Of a DNA stretch of 64,000 nucleotides, positions 36,615 through 44,962 are shown in pieces (position 1 is the stretch's first letter; every line of letters starts with the position of its first letter). Below the pieces are notes generated by a model that did not search any database, had not been told where the DNA came from, and was given only the letters and a program-made list of their open reading frames with translations. The DNA lies in contig NZ_CP021033.1 of the NCBI RefSeq assembly GCF_002117485.1, forward strand, positions 310,001-374,000, given 5' to 3'. The translations under genes were made by a program, and so were the position numbers. This DNA comes from Rhizobium sp. NXC14. Its GTDB lineage: Bacteria > Pseudomonadota > Alphaproteobacteria > Rhizobiales > Rhizobiaceae.

Positions 36615-37772
36615 TTATTCCATTATAACGTGCGGCACGAAACGGGATAGATTGGCCGTTATGCGCGAGCGGTCTTCGCGAACGGCAAGACCGCAGGCGC
36701 GATCACCGGCAACCCAGCTGCCGAGCACAGCAAAGCCGTTATCGCTTTCGAAAAGCGGGGCATAGGCCTGGATGACAAAACCTTCGTCGCCGTAATCGCC
36801 CGGTGCGGAAAACGCTTCCCGCCCATCTCGAAAAATCGTGACGTTTTCGCCCTCGCGCGACAACAATGGTTTGCGCACGTAGTCGGTCAAGGCCGAAGCC
36901 GCCGGGTCGTCGGTGAAATAACTCGGCAACAGGTTGGGGTGATGGGGGTGGCGCTGCCACAGCAGCGGCAGAAGCCCCTTGTTGGAGAGCACAGCCTTCC
37001 AGGCCGGCTCGACGAAAACATCGCCCGAGCGGGCAAGTTCGCGAGCGAAAGGCTCGCGCAGCATGAATTCCCATGGGTATAGCTTGAAGCAGCGGTCGAT
37101 CACCCGATCCTTGAGGTCGGTGTAGCGGCCCTGCGCATCGATGCCGATCTCCCGAATGTCCAGCAGTTCGACGCGATGGCCGGCCTGCACCGCACAGTCC
37201 ATGAGGTAGACCGTCGTGCCGCGATCCTCCTCATTGTCGGTTATCGCGGCGAAATGGAAGATCGGCTCCTTGGGAAATTGATCGAACGCCTCGACAAGAC
37301 TTTCCTGCAGGAAATTATACTGGTCCGCATCTTTGGGCAGAACACCCAAAGCGATCTGATCGGTCAGCCAGTTGAACTGGAAATAGGCCGTCTCGAACAC
37401 TGAAGTCGGGGTGTCGGCATTGTATTCGAGCAACTTGGCCGGGCCATTGCCATCATAAGCAAGATCGAAACGGCCATAAAGGTGCCGGTCGCGGCGCTGC
37501 CAGGACCGCTGCACCACATCGCGCAGGTCTTCCGGAATGGCCAACCTGTCGAGCGCCTCTTCACTGCCGACGATCTCGCCGACCAGATCCATGCACATAT
37601 CATGCAGTTCCTGGCTCGGCTCCTCGATCTGCTTCTCGATCTCCTCGAGCGTGAACGTATAGGCAGCATCGTCGAGCCAGTAAGGCTCGCCATACATGAC
37701 GTGAAACCCGAAACCCACGGCCTGCGCCTTGTCACGCCAGTCAGGACGCGCCGGAAGGGTGATGCGCTTCAT
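36615..37772 (-). CDS. Glutathionylspermidine-synthase-like ATP-grasp ligase (YjfC/YgiC homologue)
   Basis: 385 aa. The whole protein is the synthetase (ATP-grasp) part without the amidase domain of E. coli Gss. DLAYDGNGPAKLLEYNADTPTSVFE is the conserved Mg/ATP block with LEYNADTPT; LLSNKGLLPLLWQRHP-type VLSNKGLLPLLWQRHPHHPNL and PLLSREGENVTIF complete the family set. It joins an amine or amino group to a carboxylate using ATP; the real substrates of YjfC/YgiC are not known. The start follows the DUF1190 stop by one base, and the DUF1190-ATP-grasp pair is the same as ygiB-ygiC and yjfM-yjfC in E. coli. Confidence 0.92.
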   Translation of the reverse strand: MKRITLPARPDWRDKAQAVGFGFHVMYGEPYWLDDAAYTFTLEEIEKQIEEPSQELHDMCMDLVGEIVGSEEALDRLAIPEDLRDVVQRSWQRRDRHLYGRFDLAYDGNGPAKLLEYNADTPTSVFETAYFQFNWLTDQIALGVLPKDADQYNFLQESLVEAFDQFPKEPIFHFAAITDNEEDRGTTVYLMDCAVQAGHRVELLDIREIGIDAQGRYTDLKDRVIDRCFKLYPWEFMLREPFARELARSGDVFVEPAWKAVLSNKGLLPLLWQRHPHHPNLLPSYFTDDPAASALTDYVRKPLLSREGENVTIFRDGREAFSAPGDYGDEGFVIQAYAPLFESDNGFAVLGSWVAGDRACGLAVREDRSRITANLSRFVPHVIME

Positions 37773-37773
37773 G

Positions 37774-38379
37774 TCAGCCGCCGAAACTGAAGGACGAACG
37801 GCCGCCGAAGCCTTGCCGGGCAACGGTGCGGGTATTGACGTTGACAGGCTTGACAGTCTGGCGCGAGGGCGCCGTCACGCTGTCGATGCGCGTGCCGCCC
37901 GAGCGAACGGTGGTTGTGACCGTCTGCCCCGAGCGGTTGCGATAGATCGGCGTCGAGCCGTAATAGTAGCCGATCTCTTCTTGGCGCCGGCGATAATCGT
38001 AATAGTCGCCAATGTTGTTGAGTGCCGAAGACAGCACGTAGCCGGCCATGAACGGCACGAAGAAGTTTCCGCCTCCACCGGTATTGTTGTTAGGGACAGC
38101 GTTCGACGGCTGTTCCGTGCATTGGCCGGTCCCGTATTCTGCCTCGCAGGCGGCCATGCCGTTGAAACGCGGCGCGGTGGCGAGATGGGCACGCATCGCA
38201 TCCTGATAGCTGGCCTGGCAGACCTGCCGATCCATGCCCGCCGCCACGCATTGGTCGACGGAGGTGAACATTATATCCGAAGGAGCCTCCTCGCCGCAGC
38301 CGGACAGCGCCAGGGTCGAGGCAGCGATGGTGCCAAGGGCCAGGAAAGGTCGCCTGTGCCCGCTCATGCGTCTGCGCAT
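37774..38379 (-). CDS. DUF1190 lipoprotein (YjfM/YgiB family)
   Basis: 201 aa. The signal peptide ends in a lipobox (TLALSGC), so the mature protein is lipidated at Cys and held in the inner or outer membrane facing the periplasm. Conserved DUF1190 features follow: VDQCVAAGMDRQVCQASYQDA with paired cysteines, ACEAEYGTGQCTE, then FVPFMAGYVLSSALNN, and a low-complexity tail ending RSSFSFGG. The ATG at 38379 has GGAGGGAAAG immediately upstream. Cys spacing suggests two disulfides. Role unknown, but always next to a YjfC/YgiC-type ligase. Confidence 0.88.
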   Translation of the reverse strand: MRRRMSGHRRPFLALGTIAASTLALSGCGEEAPSDIMFTSVDQCVAAGMDRQVCQASYQDAMRAHLATAPRFNGMAACEAEYGTGQCTEQPSNAVPNNNTGGGGNFFVPFMAGYVLSSALNNIGDYYDYRRRQEEIGYYYGSTPIYRNRSGQTVTTTVRSGGTRIDSVTAPSRQTVKPVNVNTRTVARQGFGGRSSFSFGG

Positions 38380-38390
38380 CTTTCCCTCCC

Positions 38391-38792
38391 TCAATAGGTC
38401 ATGCAGGCAGCGTTGAGAATACCGACGACGAGCGCAATTCCGCCCCCCCATATTCCCGCAGCGATTTCACCGGCAGTGATCTTTTCATGCAGGTCTTTCA
38501 TGGTGAAGTTCGCGATGTAGAAAGCGAGGATCTGCGCCAGAGTGCCTATGACAGCCCATATGACGTAATCGACGACGCTGACGGAGTTGGCTGCGGCCGA
38601 AGCCAGAGGCAGGCTGAAGCCGACAAGCGCGCCCAGGAACGCAGTCACGGCGGCAAGATTGCCCGCCCGGATCAATTGGACCTCCTGTTGCGGCGTCAAC
38701 CAGGTGTAGATCACCGCGAAAACGCCGTAGGCGGCGAGCCCGATGGCGAAATAACCAAGGAAAGCAGGCAGGCCCGCCACGTAGTCGAGCAT
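38391..38792 (-). CDS. DUF350 membrane protein (YjfL family)
   Basis: 133 aa with four predicted membrane helices (about 10-30, 45-65, 75-95, 110-130). LGYFAIGLAAYGVFAVIYTW and GFSLPLASAAANSVSVVDYV are DUF350 signatures, as is the glycine-rich last helix (GIWGGGIALVVGI). Function unknown. It lies between the DUF2491 and DUF1190 genes, matching the E. coli order yjfK-yjfL-yjfM. Confidence 0.9.
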   Translation of the reverse strand: MLDYVAGLPAFLGYFAIGLAAYGVFAVIYTWLTPQQEVQLIRAGNLAAVTAFLGALVGFSLPLASAAANSVSVVDYVIWAVIGTLAQILAFYIANFTMKDLHEKITAGEIAAGIWGGGIALVVGILNAACMTY

Positions 38793-38825
38793 CGAAAATG
38801 TCCTCCGTTGAAATTGATAGGTCTC

Positions 38826-39485
38826 TCAGACGCGACGAACGTCGGCCGGAGCCAATCCATAACCGATCAGAAATTCTACCGAGCTGCCCGCCTGGGCCTG
38901 TCCGAAATCGAGGTCGCGCTCGACATTGATCAGAAGCATTTCGCGCGTCGAGCCAAGCGGGCGGTAGTACAGCATGCAGGTCTGATGGATGGAGTGCTGC
39001 GTTTCACCATCGCTGACCTTTTCGACAAATTCCACCAATTGCGCCCGCTCCGGGCCGTCGCCCCAGAACCGGTTATAGAGGATCCCGTCAGCATCATAGG
39101 ATGGCTGGCCGATCAGGCCGCCCGGCCCGGTCCAGCGGTTCCATTCGCTCTGGCCGGCGGGCACGACGCTGTCCCAAGGGTGATAAAAGCTGATGTCGTC
39201 GATCGCCTCACCCGGCTTACCCGACGCGGACATCACCTGAATCATCCGGTTCTCTTCATCGTAGTAGCGCGACAGAACGGTCGAGGCGTCGAGCGAAACC
39301 TCACCGTAGCCGGCAATGATGAACGGCCCGCTTCGCGGCAGCGGCATGGCCGGCTCGCCGGCCAAAGCATCGGCTTCGAGCGAGAGGAAATCAATCTCGA
39401 GCGCCCCGCCGATGGCCGCGCTCAAGGGGCCGAGCTCTTCAGGCAAAGCCCCCTCGTTCTTGTTTCCGCCGAACCAGCCGATCAT
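38826..39485 (-). CDS. DUF2491 protein (YjfK family)
   Basis: 219 aa, no signal peptide or membrane helix. PLSAAIGGALEIDFLSLEAD, FIIAGYGEVSLDASTVLSRYYD and ILYNRFWGDGPERAQLVEF are typical of YjfK/DUF2491, a cytosolic protein of unknown function always linked to PspA-like genes. Its ATG overlaps the channel gene's stop by ATGA (39482-39485); the frame is open further upstream inside the channel gene but that part is out of family. Confidence 0.88.
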   Translation of the reverse strand: MIGWFGGNKNEGALPEELGPLSAAIGGALEIDFLSLEADALAGEPAMPLPRSGPFIIAGYGEVSLDASTVLSRYYDEENRMIQVMSASGKPGEAIDDISFYHPWDSVVPAGQSEWNRWTGPGGLIGQPSYDADGILYNRFWGDGPERAQLVEFVEKVSDGETQHSIHQTCMLYYRPLGSTREMLLINVERDLDFGQAQAGSSVEFLIGYGLAPADVRRV

Positions 39486-40537
39486 GTCACGTCTCCCATT
39501 CGAGCCCAGGCGATGGCAGCGGGATCTAGCCGAATTTCGCTGATGTAGTAAAGCGTCTCGCCGCCCCGCATCAGCGTCTCGTCCCGGCAATTAAGGTCGG
39601 TTACGCCTTGGCTCAGCATGCCGACGAGCGTCACATGATGCCGACGCTTGAGGCCTAAAAACACGTCGCCATAGGAGAGCGGCGTCTGCAAGGCCGGCAC
39701 CGCCAGCGAAAAGGCCGTGTCGGTGGAGGCGGCGGACAACAGCCGCGCGGCGATTTCCGAAGAACCCGGATCACGTGCGGAACGCGACAGAAGCTCCTCG
39801 GCAAGCGAACCCACCGCCTCGACACGCGGCCGACGCTGCTTGACCATCTGTGCTGTGCGATCGTCGGCAAAATAGGCGACGATATGGGCATTGGGCGCAT
39901 GATCTTCGGCAATCAGCACCGCGGCCAGCGTTTCGTCGTCATTTGCGCCGCGGGCGATGACTGCCCGCGCCTGGGCCACTCCGGCCCGCAGCAAAGCGTC
40001 GGCATCGGCAAGCCGTTCCGTGCGGACGTAGTCGGCATAATTGCTGGCGGGATTTTCCGGCAGGTCCTTGGCGACCAGAACCGTCATCGGCTCGTTGGCA
40101 TGCCGTTCGGAGTGCAGCAGCCGCAACGTCTGGTATGTCTGGCCGTCTTGCCAACCCAAAACGATAATATGACCGGTGCGTTCGCTGTAGTCACCCAATC
40201 CGCGCATGCGATTTCTCCAGATCCTACCGATCGCTGTCAACAACTTGCCAAGAACAGCGGTAAAGATGGCAATGCCGCCAGGAAGAACCACCAGGACGGT
40301 AACGACCCGGCCGAGGCCCGATTTTGGGGAAAGATCGCCATAACCGACAGTCGTTGCCGTAACCATGTAATAGTAAAGAAAGTCGACCGGATTGCCGACG
40401 AGATCCCCTTCGCCGGCCAGTCTAAAGAGCAGATAAGAAATAATCAGATGCACAACGAGGATAACAAGAAGGGCTGACCACGCCAATTCGCCAAGCGACA
40501 GATATACACGCCGCAGTAATGAAGCGATAAATGGCAA
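39482..40537 (-). CDS. Two-TM potassium channel with cytoplasmic RCK/TrkA-N domain
   Basis: 351 aa. TM1 at about 19-40, pore helix 52-62, selectivity filter TVGYGD (63-68), TM2 at about 78-102, then an RCK/TrkA-N domain from about 120 (GHIIVLGWQDGQTYQTLRLL, a Rossmann-like start) and a C-terminal extension (about 255-351) ending at RLDPAAIAWARMG. It is a complete MthK/Kch-type K+ channel gated by a cytosolic ligand. It is first gene of the minus-strand arm of the PspA cluster, divergent from DUF2170, and coupled to DUF2491 by a 4-base overlap. E. coli yjf does not include a channel. Confidence 0.93.
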   Translation of the reverse strand: MPFIASLLRRVYLSLGELAWSALLVILVVHLIISYLLFRLAGEGDLVGNPVDFLYYYMVTATTVGYGDLSPKSGLGRVVTVLVVLPGGIAIFTAVLGKLLTAIGRIWRNRMRGLGDYSERTGHIIVLGWQDGQTYQTLRLLHSERHANEPMTVLVAKDLPENPASNYADYVRTERLADADALLRAGVAQARAVIARGANDDETLAAVLIAEDHAPNAHIVAYFADDRTAQMVKQRRPRVEAVGSLAEELLSRSARDPGSSEIAARLLSAASTDTAFSLAVPALQTPLSYGDVFLGLKRRHHVTLVGMLSQGVTDLNCRDETLMRGGETLYYISEIRLDPAAIAWARMGDVT

Positions 40538-40570
40538 GCGATTCGCCCCCTTTGCTGACCCCTACCCTAC

Positions 40571-40584
40571 CGAAATTAATTTCG
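40571..40584. promoter_or_regulatory. Perfect palindrome in the divergent channel/DUF2170 promoter gap
   Basis: CGAAATTAATTTCG is a perfect 14-bp palindrome in the 104-base gap between the two divergent operons, about 34 bases from the channel start and 58 from the DUF2170 start. A natural place for one regulator to control both arms. No regulator gene is in the cluster. Confidence 0.5.
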
Positions 40585-40641
40585 CGCGCCAGACCTTTAA
40601 GTTGTAAACTGATTACCCAGATATTTGCGACGCTCTAACCG

Positions 40642-41088
40642 ATGGAGGACTTTTTGGAGACCTGGAGCCTTACCACTTTAACGCGCCTGTTTGCGGCCGA
40701 CCCGGAAGCGCTCGGCGATGTGGATGTGGCCGTGCCCGAACATGGGGACGTCATCTGCGTAACTCTCAAGGAGAGAGGCGATCTCGACGTCTTCGTCGCG
40801 GTGAGCGGCGAGCGCGATATTCTTGTCAGCGTTGTCCTGGTGCCATGCAAGGAGGTGCCGAAGCGGGAGGCCTTCGAGCGGATGGTTCTCAAGACCCACA
40901 AGTTCGTGCCGCTGTCGAGCTTCGGCATCACCACGATTGACGGTGAGGAATGGTATGAATTGTTCGGCTCGCTGTCGGCACGCTCGTCGGCCGAGACCGT
41001 GGTCGAGGAAGTCGCCATTCTGGCTGCCAATGCGGTCGACGCGGCACACATGATTGAAGAATGGAAAAGCGGGGAGATCGCAGCGTGA
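40642..41088 (+). CDS. DUF2170 protein (YjfI family)
   Basis: 148 aa, soluble, no signal. EDFLETWSLTTLTRLFAADP, VAVPEHGDVICVTLKERGDL and VLVPCKEVPKREAFERMVLKTHKF are the YjfI/DUF2170 signatures. Function unknown; it is the constant upstream partner of PspA-like yjfJ. The stop overlaps the GTG start of the PspA gene. Confidence 0.9.
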   Translation: MEDFLETWSLTTLTRLFAADPEALGDVDVAVPEHGDVICVTLKERGDLDVFVAVSGERDILVSVVLVPCKEVPKREAFERMVLKTHKFVPLSSFGITTIDGEEWYELFGSLSARSSAETVVEEVAILAANAVDAAHMIEEWKSGEIAA

Positions 41089-41822
41089 GCACCTGGGGAA
41101 AGATTTTCACCGCCATTCGCGGCGGCATTAACGAGGCAGCGGAAGCGGCCGCCGATAGCCAGTCGATGCGCATTCTCGACCAGGAAATCCGCGATGCCGA
41201 ACAGTCGCTGCGGCGGGCGCGATCCGATTTGGCCGGCATCATGGCGTCGAACAAGAGCGTCATGCGCCGGCTTGAAGAAAACCGCGCGAAGGAAGCCAAG
41301 GACACCGACAGCGCCCGCGCGGCGATCTCTGCGGGCCGCGCGGATCTGGCGCAGGGTCTCGCTCAGCGCATTGCCAACATTCGCGCCGAAACGCAGCGAG
41401 ACCAGGAAGAGCTCGATCGGCTGCTGCCCCGCCAGCAGCAGATGCTGCGCACGATTCAGGAAACCGAATCGCGCATTGCCCAGATGAAACGCGAGGTGGA
41501 GAATGTCAAAGCCAACGAGTCGCTGCTGCGCGCTCAGTCGGCGATTGCCCATAACCAGTCGGGCATCAATACCCGTCTCGGCAGCGCCGTCCAAAGTCTC
41601 GAACGCATCAAAAAGCGCCAGGAAATGACGGCCGGGCGCATTGAGGCCGGCGCGGAACTGGCCGCGCTGGAAAACGGCAGCGATCTCGATCGTCAGCTGC
41701 GCGAGGCCGGCATTGGCGGTTCAAGTGAATCGGCCGACGACATTCTTGCACAGCTGATGGCACCAAAGCACTCGGCCGAGCCCGTCTTGCTCCCCCCGCC
41801 CCCCGGCGACAAGGACCGATAA
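41085..41822 (+). CDS. PspA/IM30-family membrane-remodelling protein (YjfJ-like)
   Basis: 245 aa, starting at GTG within GTGA of the DUF2170 stop. The N-terminus MSTWGKIFTAIRGGINEAAE is the amphipathic helix; most of the rest (about 25-190) is long coiled coil (SLRRARSDLAGIMASNKSVM and following), ending with the conserved LENGSDLDRQLREAGIGG. PspA/IM30 proteins coat and repair stressed inner membranes. The cluster of PspA plus channel, DUF350 and ATP-grasp ligase suggests a dedicated envelope-stress response. Confidence 0.92.
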   Translation: MSTWGKIFTAIRGGINEAAEAAADSQSMRILDQEIRDAEQSLRRARSDLAGIMASNKSVMRRLEENRAKEAKDTDSARAAISAGRADLAQGLAQRIANIRAETQRDQEELDRLLPRQQQMLRTIQETESRIAQMKREVENVKANESLLRAQSAIAHNQSGINTRLGSAVQSLERIKKRQEMTAGRIEAGAELAALENGSDLDRQLREAGIGGSSESADDILAQLMAPKHSAEPVLLPPPPGDKDR

Positions 41823-41907
41823 TATCCGGAGCCGCGGCCCTGTCGGCGGATTTATTCCTGAAGACGGAGGCCGCACGCGGAAAGTCACCACGCTGTCCCA
41901 GGAACGT

Positions 41908-41924
41908 CCGGATCTCAGATCCGG
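41908..41924. terminator. Hairpin between the convergent PspA and ABC ATPase genes (first)
   Basis: CCGGATCT and AGATCCGG are 8-bp arms around a single C. With the second hairpin at 41957-41982 it fills the 242-base convergent gap. No T-run. Confidence 0.4.
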
Positions 41925-41956
41925 GCACTCCCTCTGCCCGATCGAGCTTGTTCACA

Positions 41957-41982
41957 GCGACCAGCTCGGCCTAGCTGGTCGC
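41957..41982. terminator. Hairpin between the convergent PspA and ABC ATPase genes (second)
   Basis: GCGACCAGCT pairs perfectly with AGCTGGTCGC over a 6-base loop. A likely bidirectional terminator or processing site; nothing else in this gap looks coding. Confidence 0.55.
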
Positions 41983-42064
41983 AGGCTGGGCCATCGGACT
42001 GTTCCTGCGACACTCGATCAGGCCATTCATGCGCCAGCATGTGGCGAAATCCCACTGCATAAAC

Positions 42065-42790
42065 TTAGCTGACTCCGAGGAACTGCTTTAACTCGGCAGT
42101 CTGCGGATTGGCGAAGACGTCCTCCGGCCGGCCTGCTTCATGGACTCGGCCCTGATGCATAAAGACGACGCGGCTGCAGACGTCGCGGGCGAACCGCATC
42201 TCGTGCGTGACCATCAGCAGCGTCATTCCCTCGGCGGCAAGTTCGCGCACGACGGCCAGAACTTCGGCGACCAGTTCCGGATCGAGCGCCGAGGTGATCT
42301 CATCGCAAAGAAGGGCGGTCGGCTGCATGGCGAGCGCGCGGGCGATGGCGACGCGCTGCTGTTGTCCGCCCGAGAGCTCGTCAGGATAGGCGTCGAACCT
42401 GTGACCCAGCCCCACACGCTCCAGCATCTTGCGGGCGTTGGCCTCGGCTTCGGCCTTGGGTGTCTTTTTGACCACCGCCTGCGACAGCACGACGTTGCCG
42501 CCGGCAGTCAGATGCGGGAAGAGATTGAATTGCTGAAAGATCATGCCGACCTTCAGGCGCAGCGCCTTTAAATGGACTTCGTCATCGATGAGCTGTGCGC
42601 CGGCCACTGAGATGGAACCGCTGGTAATGGTCTCAAGACCATTGATGCAGCGAAGCAGGGTCGATTTGCCGGAACCGCTCTTGCCGATAATGGCAATGAC
42701 CTCGCCAGGTTCGACATTCAGGTTAATGCCTTTCAGCACCTCGTTGGATCCGTAGCTCTTGCGGACGTCAGTGATTTCGATGAGCGACAT
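42065..42790 (-). CDS. Polar amino-acid ABC transporter ATPase (GlnQ/HisP family)
   Basis: 241 aa, normal GlnQ size. Walker [24 protein letters not shown], Walker [17 protein letters not shown] and H-loop [11 protein letters not shown] (the HEM variant is typical of amino-acid ATPases). The conserved N-terminus [14 protein letters not shown] sets the start at 42790; it overlaps the upstream permease by 23 bases. Last gene of the operon. Confidence 0.94.
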   Translation of the reverse strand: MSLIEITDVRKSYGSNEVLKGINLNVEPGEVIAIIGKSGSGKSTLLRCINGLETITSGSISVAGAQLIDDEVHLKALRLKVGMIFQQFNLFPHLTAGGNVVLSQAVVKKTPKAEAEANARKMLERVGLGHRFDAYPDELSGGQQQRVAIARALAMQPTALLCDEITSALDPELVAEVLAVVRELAAEGMTLLMVTHEMRFARDVCSRVVFMHQGRVHEAGRPEDVFANPQTAELKQFLGVS

Positions 42791-43427
42791 TGAGCTTCCT
42801 CTCCAGGATCTGGCTGCTTTTCGACAAGGGCCAGCAAAGGGCGAAATAGATGAGCGCGACGAGCCCATAGACGGTGAAGGGCTGGAAGGTGGCGTTGGTG
42901 ACCACGGTGCCGGCCTTCGACAATTCGACGAAACCGATGATCGAGGTCAGCGCCGTGCCCTTGATGATCTGAACGGAGAAACCGACGGTCGGCGGTATGG
43001 CGATCCTCAGCGCCTGCGGAAGGATGACGTAGCGCATCTGCTGCAGACGCCCCATGCCGAGGCTGGCGGAGGCTTCCCATTGCCCCTTCGCAACCGCTTC
43101 GACGCAGCCTCGCCAGATCTCGGTGAGAAAGGCGGCGCTCCATAGGATCAGCGCCAGTCCTGCCGCCAGCCAGGCCGGGACGTCTATTCCGAAGAGCCCG
43201 AGACCGAAAAAGGCGATGAAGAGTTGCATCAGCAGCGGCGTACCCTGGAAGAGCTCGATATAATATTTCGCAAATGCCCGACCGGCCTTGCGCCTGCTGA
43301 TGCGTAGGAATAGCAGGCCGAGGCCGACCACGCTGCCGCCGATGAACGAGACGAGCGATAGAAGAATGGTCCAGCGAGTGGCGAGCAGCAGGTTGCGCAG
43401 GATGTCCCAAAGCGTGAAGGTGATCAT
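42768..43427 (-). CDS. Amino-acid ABC transporter permease (HisM/GlnP family)
   Basis: 219 aa. RTVLLSLVSF-type start LATRWTILLSLVSFIGGSVV, FQGTPLLMQLFIAFFGL and the EAA loop CVEAVAKGQWEASASLGMGR followed by ILPQALRIAIPPT define the HisMQ family. It forms one half of the permease pair. Confidence 0.93.
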   Translation of the reverse strand: MITFTLWDILRNLLLATRWTILLSLVSFIGGSVVGLGLLFLRISRRKAGRAFAKYYIELFQGTPLLMQLFIAFFGLGLFGIDVPAWLAAGLALILWSAAFLTEIWRGCVEAVAKGQWEASASLGMGRLQQMRYVILPQALRIAIPPTVGFSVQIIKGTALTSIIGFVELSKAGTVVTNATFQPFTVYGLVALIYFALCWPLSKSSQILERKLNVAHRNH

Positions 43428-44095
43428 CGCACTGCTCTCCTCGGGAAGATGAACCAGCCAACCAGGCCCAGCACCTGCCGGAGCAGGATTGCCAGCGCGA
43501 GATAGATTGATGTCGAGACGATGTAAGCCTCGAAGGCTCGGAAGGTTCGCGATTGGATGAAATTCGCGGCGAAAGTCAGATCCTCGGCGGCGATCTGCGA
43601 TACGACCGCTGAGCCGAGCATTACGATGACCACTTGCGACGACAGTGCCGGCCAGATGCGCTGCAGCGACGGCACGAGCACGACATGGCGGAAGGTCTCG
43701 AAGCGCGTCATGGCGAGGCTCTCGCCCGCCTCGAACTGGCCTTTCGGCGTTGCTTGGATGCCCGCGCGAATGATCTCGCAGCTATAGGCGCCGAGGTTGA
43801 CGACCATTGCGAGATTAGCGGCCGTCAATTCGGAGAGCTGGAGGCCGAGCGATGGCAGACCGAAAAAGATGAAGAAAAGCTGGATCAGGAATGGAGTGTT
43901 GCGGATCAGTTCGACATAGGCCGCGACGACCGGCTTCAGCCAGACCGGGCCGAGCGCCCGCACCCAGGCGCAGACGATGCCGAGCGAAATGCCGAGCACA
44001 CCGCCAATCGCGATAAGCTCCAGGGTGATCAGTATGCCCTTAATGATCTGGGGGTAATATTCAAGCAGCCAGCCGAATTCGAAATGGTAACTCAA
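43424..44095 (-). CDS. Amino-acid ABC transporter permease (HisQ family)
   Basis: 223 aa. IKGILITLELIAIGGVLGIS, ELIRNTPFLIQLFFIFFGLP and EAA loop AGIQATPKGQFEAGESLAMT are family signatures. It overlaps the partner permease by 4 bases and follows the binding-protein gene across a 77-base gap dominated by a 16-bp hairpin. Confidence 0.93.
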   Translation of the reverse strand: MSYHFEFGWLLEYYPQIIKGILITLELIAIGGVLGISLGIVCAWVRALGPVWLKPVVAAYVELIRNTPFLIQLFFIFFGLPSLGLQLSELTAANLAMVVNLGAYSCEIIRAGIQATPKGQFEAGESLAMTRFETFRHVVLVPSLQRIWPALSSQVVIVMLGSAVVSQIAAEDLTFAANFIQSRTFRAFEAYIVSTSIYLALAILLRQVLGLVGWFIFPRRAVR

Positions 44096-44121
44096 GGAAT
44101 GTCCCCTCTTGCGGTGACGGA

Positions 44122-44157
44122 GCGCATGTCATCCCGCGGAGGCGGGATGACATGCGC
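44122..44157. terminator. Strong intercistronic stem-loop after the amino-acid binding-protein gene
   Basis: GCGCATGTCATCCCGC pairs perfectly over 16 bp with GCGGGATGACATGCGC, with a 4-base loop. It lies 15 bases after the binding-protein stop and 26 before the permease. The longest such stem in the window; no T-run. Confidence 0.8.
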
Positions 44158-44172
44158 GAGACCCGGATTTCC

Positions 44173-44958
44173 TTAAAGATCGGACGGCAGATCGGCGCCG
44201 AGCCACTTCTGCGAGATGGCATTCAAGCTGCCATCGGCTTTGGCGGCGGCGACGATGCCGTTCACCTTCTCCAGAAGCGCGGACTGTTCCTTGTTGAGAC
44301 CGATGTAGCAGGGCGAGTTCTTGATGAGGAACTTCAGCTCGGGGCGCTTGGGAGGATTTTTGGCGAGGATGGCAGCCGCCACGACATTGCCGGTGGCAAT
44401 GATGTCGACCTGGCCGGAGAGGAAGGCCGAGATGGTGCCGTTATTGTCCTCGTAACGCTTGATCGTTGCGTCGGCCGGCGCGATCTTCGTCAGCTCGAGA
44501 TCCTCCACGGCGCCGCGCGTGACGCCGATGCTCTTGCCCGCGAGATCCTCCGCCTTGGCGACCGAAAGATCGGCCGGCCCGAAGACGCCGTTGAAGAAGG
44601 GCGCGTAGGCGACCGAGAAATCGATCACCTTTTCGCGCTCCGGATTCTTGCCGAGGCTCGATATCACAAGATCGACCTTGTTCGTCTGTAGATAGGGGAC
44701 GCGGTTGGCGCTCGTAACCGGCACGAGCTCGGCTTTGACGCCCAGCTTTTCGGCAATGAGGTTGGCCATGTCGATATCGTAGCCCATCGGCGCCATATCG
44801 GTGCCGACGCTGCCGAAAGGTGGGAAATCCTGCGGGACTGCGACGCGCAGCGTACCGCGCGCCGTGATGTCGGCGAGAGCATCGGCGTGAGACGGCGAGG
44901 TGAAGCTGAAGGTCGCGGTCAGGGCTGCGATTGCGAAGAATATCCGTCTTGTCAGCAT
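44173..44958 (-). CDS. Amino-acid binding protein (SBP family 3)
   Basis: 261 aa. Signal peptide FFAIAALTATFSFTSPSHA before DALADITARGTLRVAVPQDF. GYDIDMANLIAEKLGV and VDLVISSLGKNPEREKVIDF are the family-3 fingerprints (MANxIAxxLG and the SMSxTxER-like TxER analogue NPEREK). Periplasmic; ligand a polar amino acid or opine-like compound, not determined. Four bases separate it from the regulator gene, so it is transcribed from the regulator promoter or a promoter inside that gene. Confidence 0.92.
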   Translation of the reverse strand: MLTRRIFFAIAALTATFSFTSPSHADALADITARGTLRVAVPQDFPPFGSVGTDMAPMGYDIDMANLIAEKLGVKAELVPVTSANRVPYLQTNKVDLVISSLGKNPEREKVIDFSVAYAPFFNGVFGPADLSVAKAEDLAGKSIGVTRGAVEDLELTKIAPADATIKRYEDNNGTISAFLSGQVDIIATGNVVAAAILAKNPPKRPELKFLIKNSPCYIGLNKEQSALLEKVNGIVAAAKADGSLNAISQKWLGADLPSDL

Positions 44959-44962
44959 GTGT

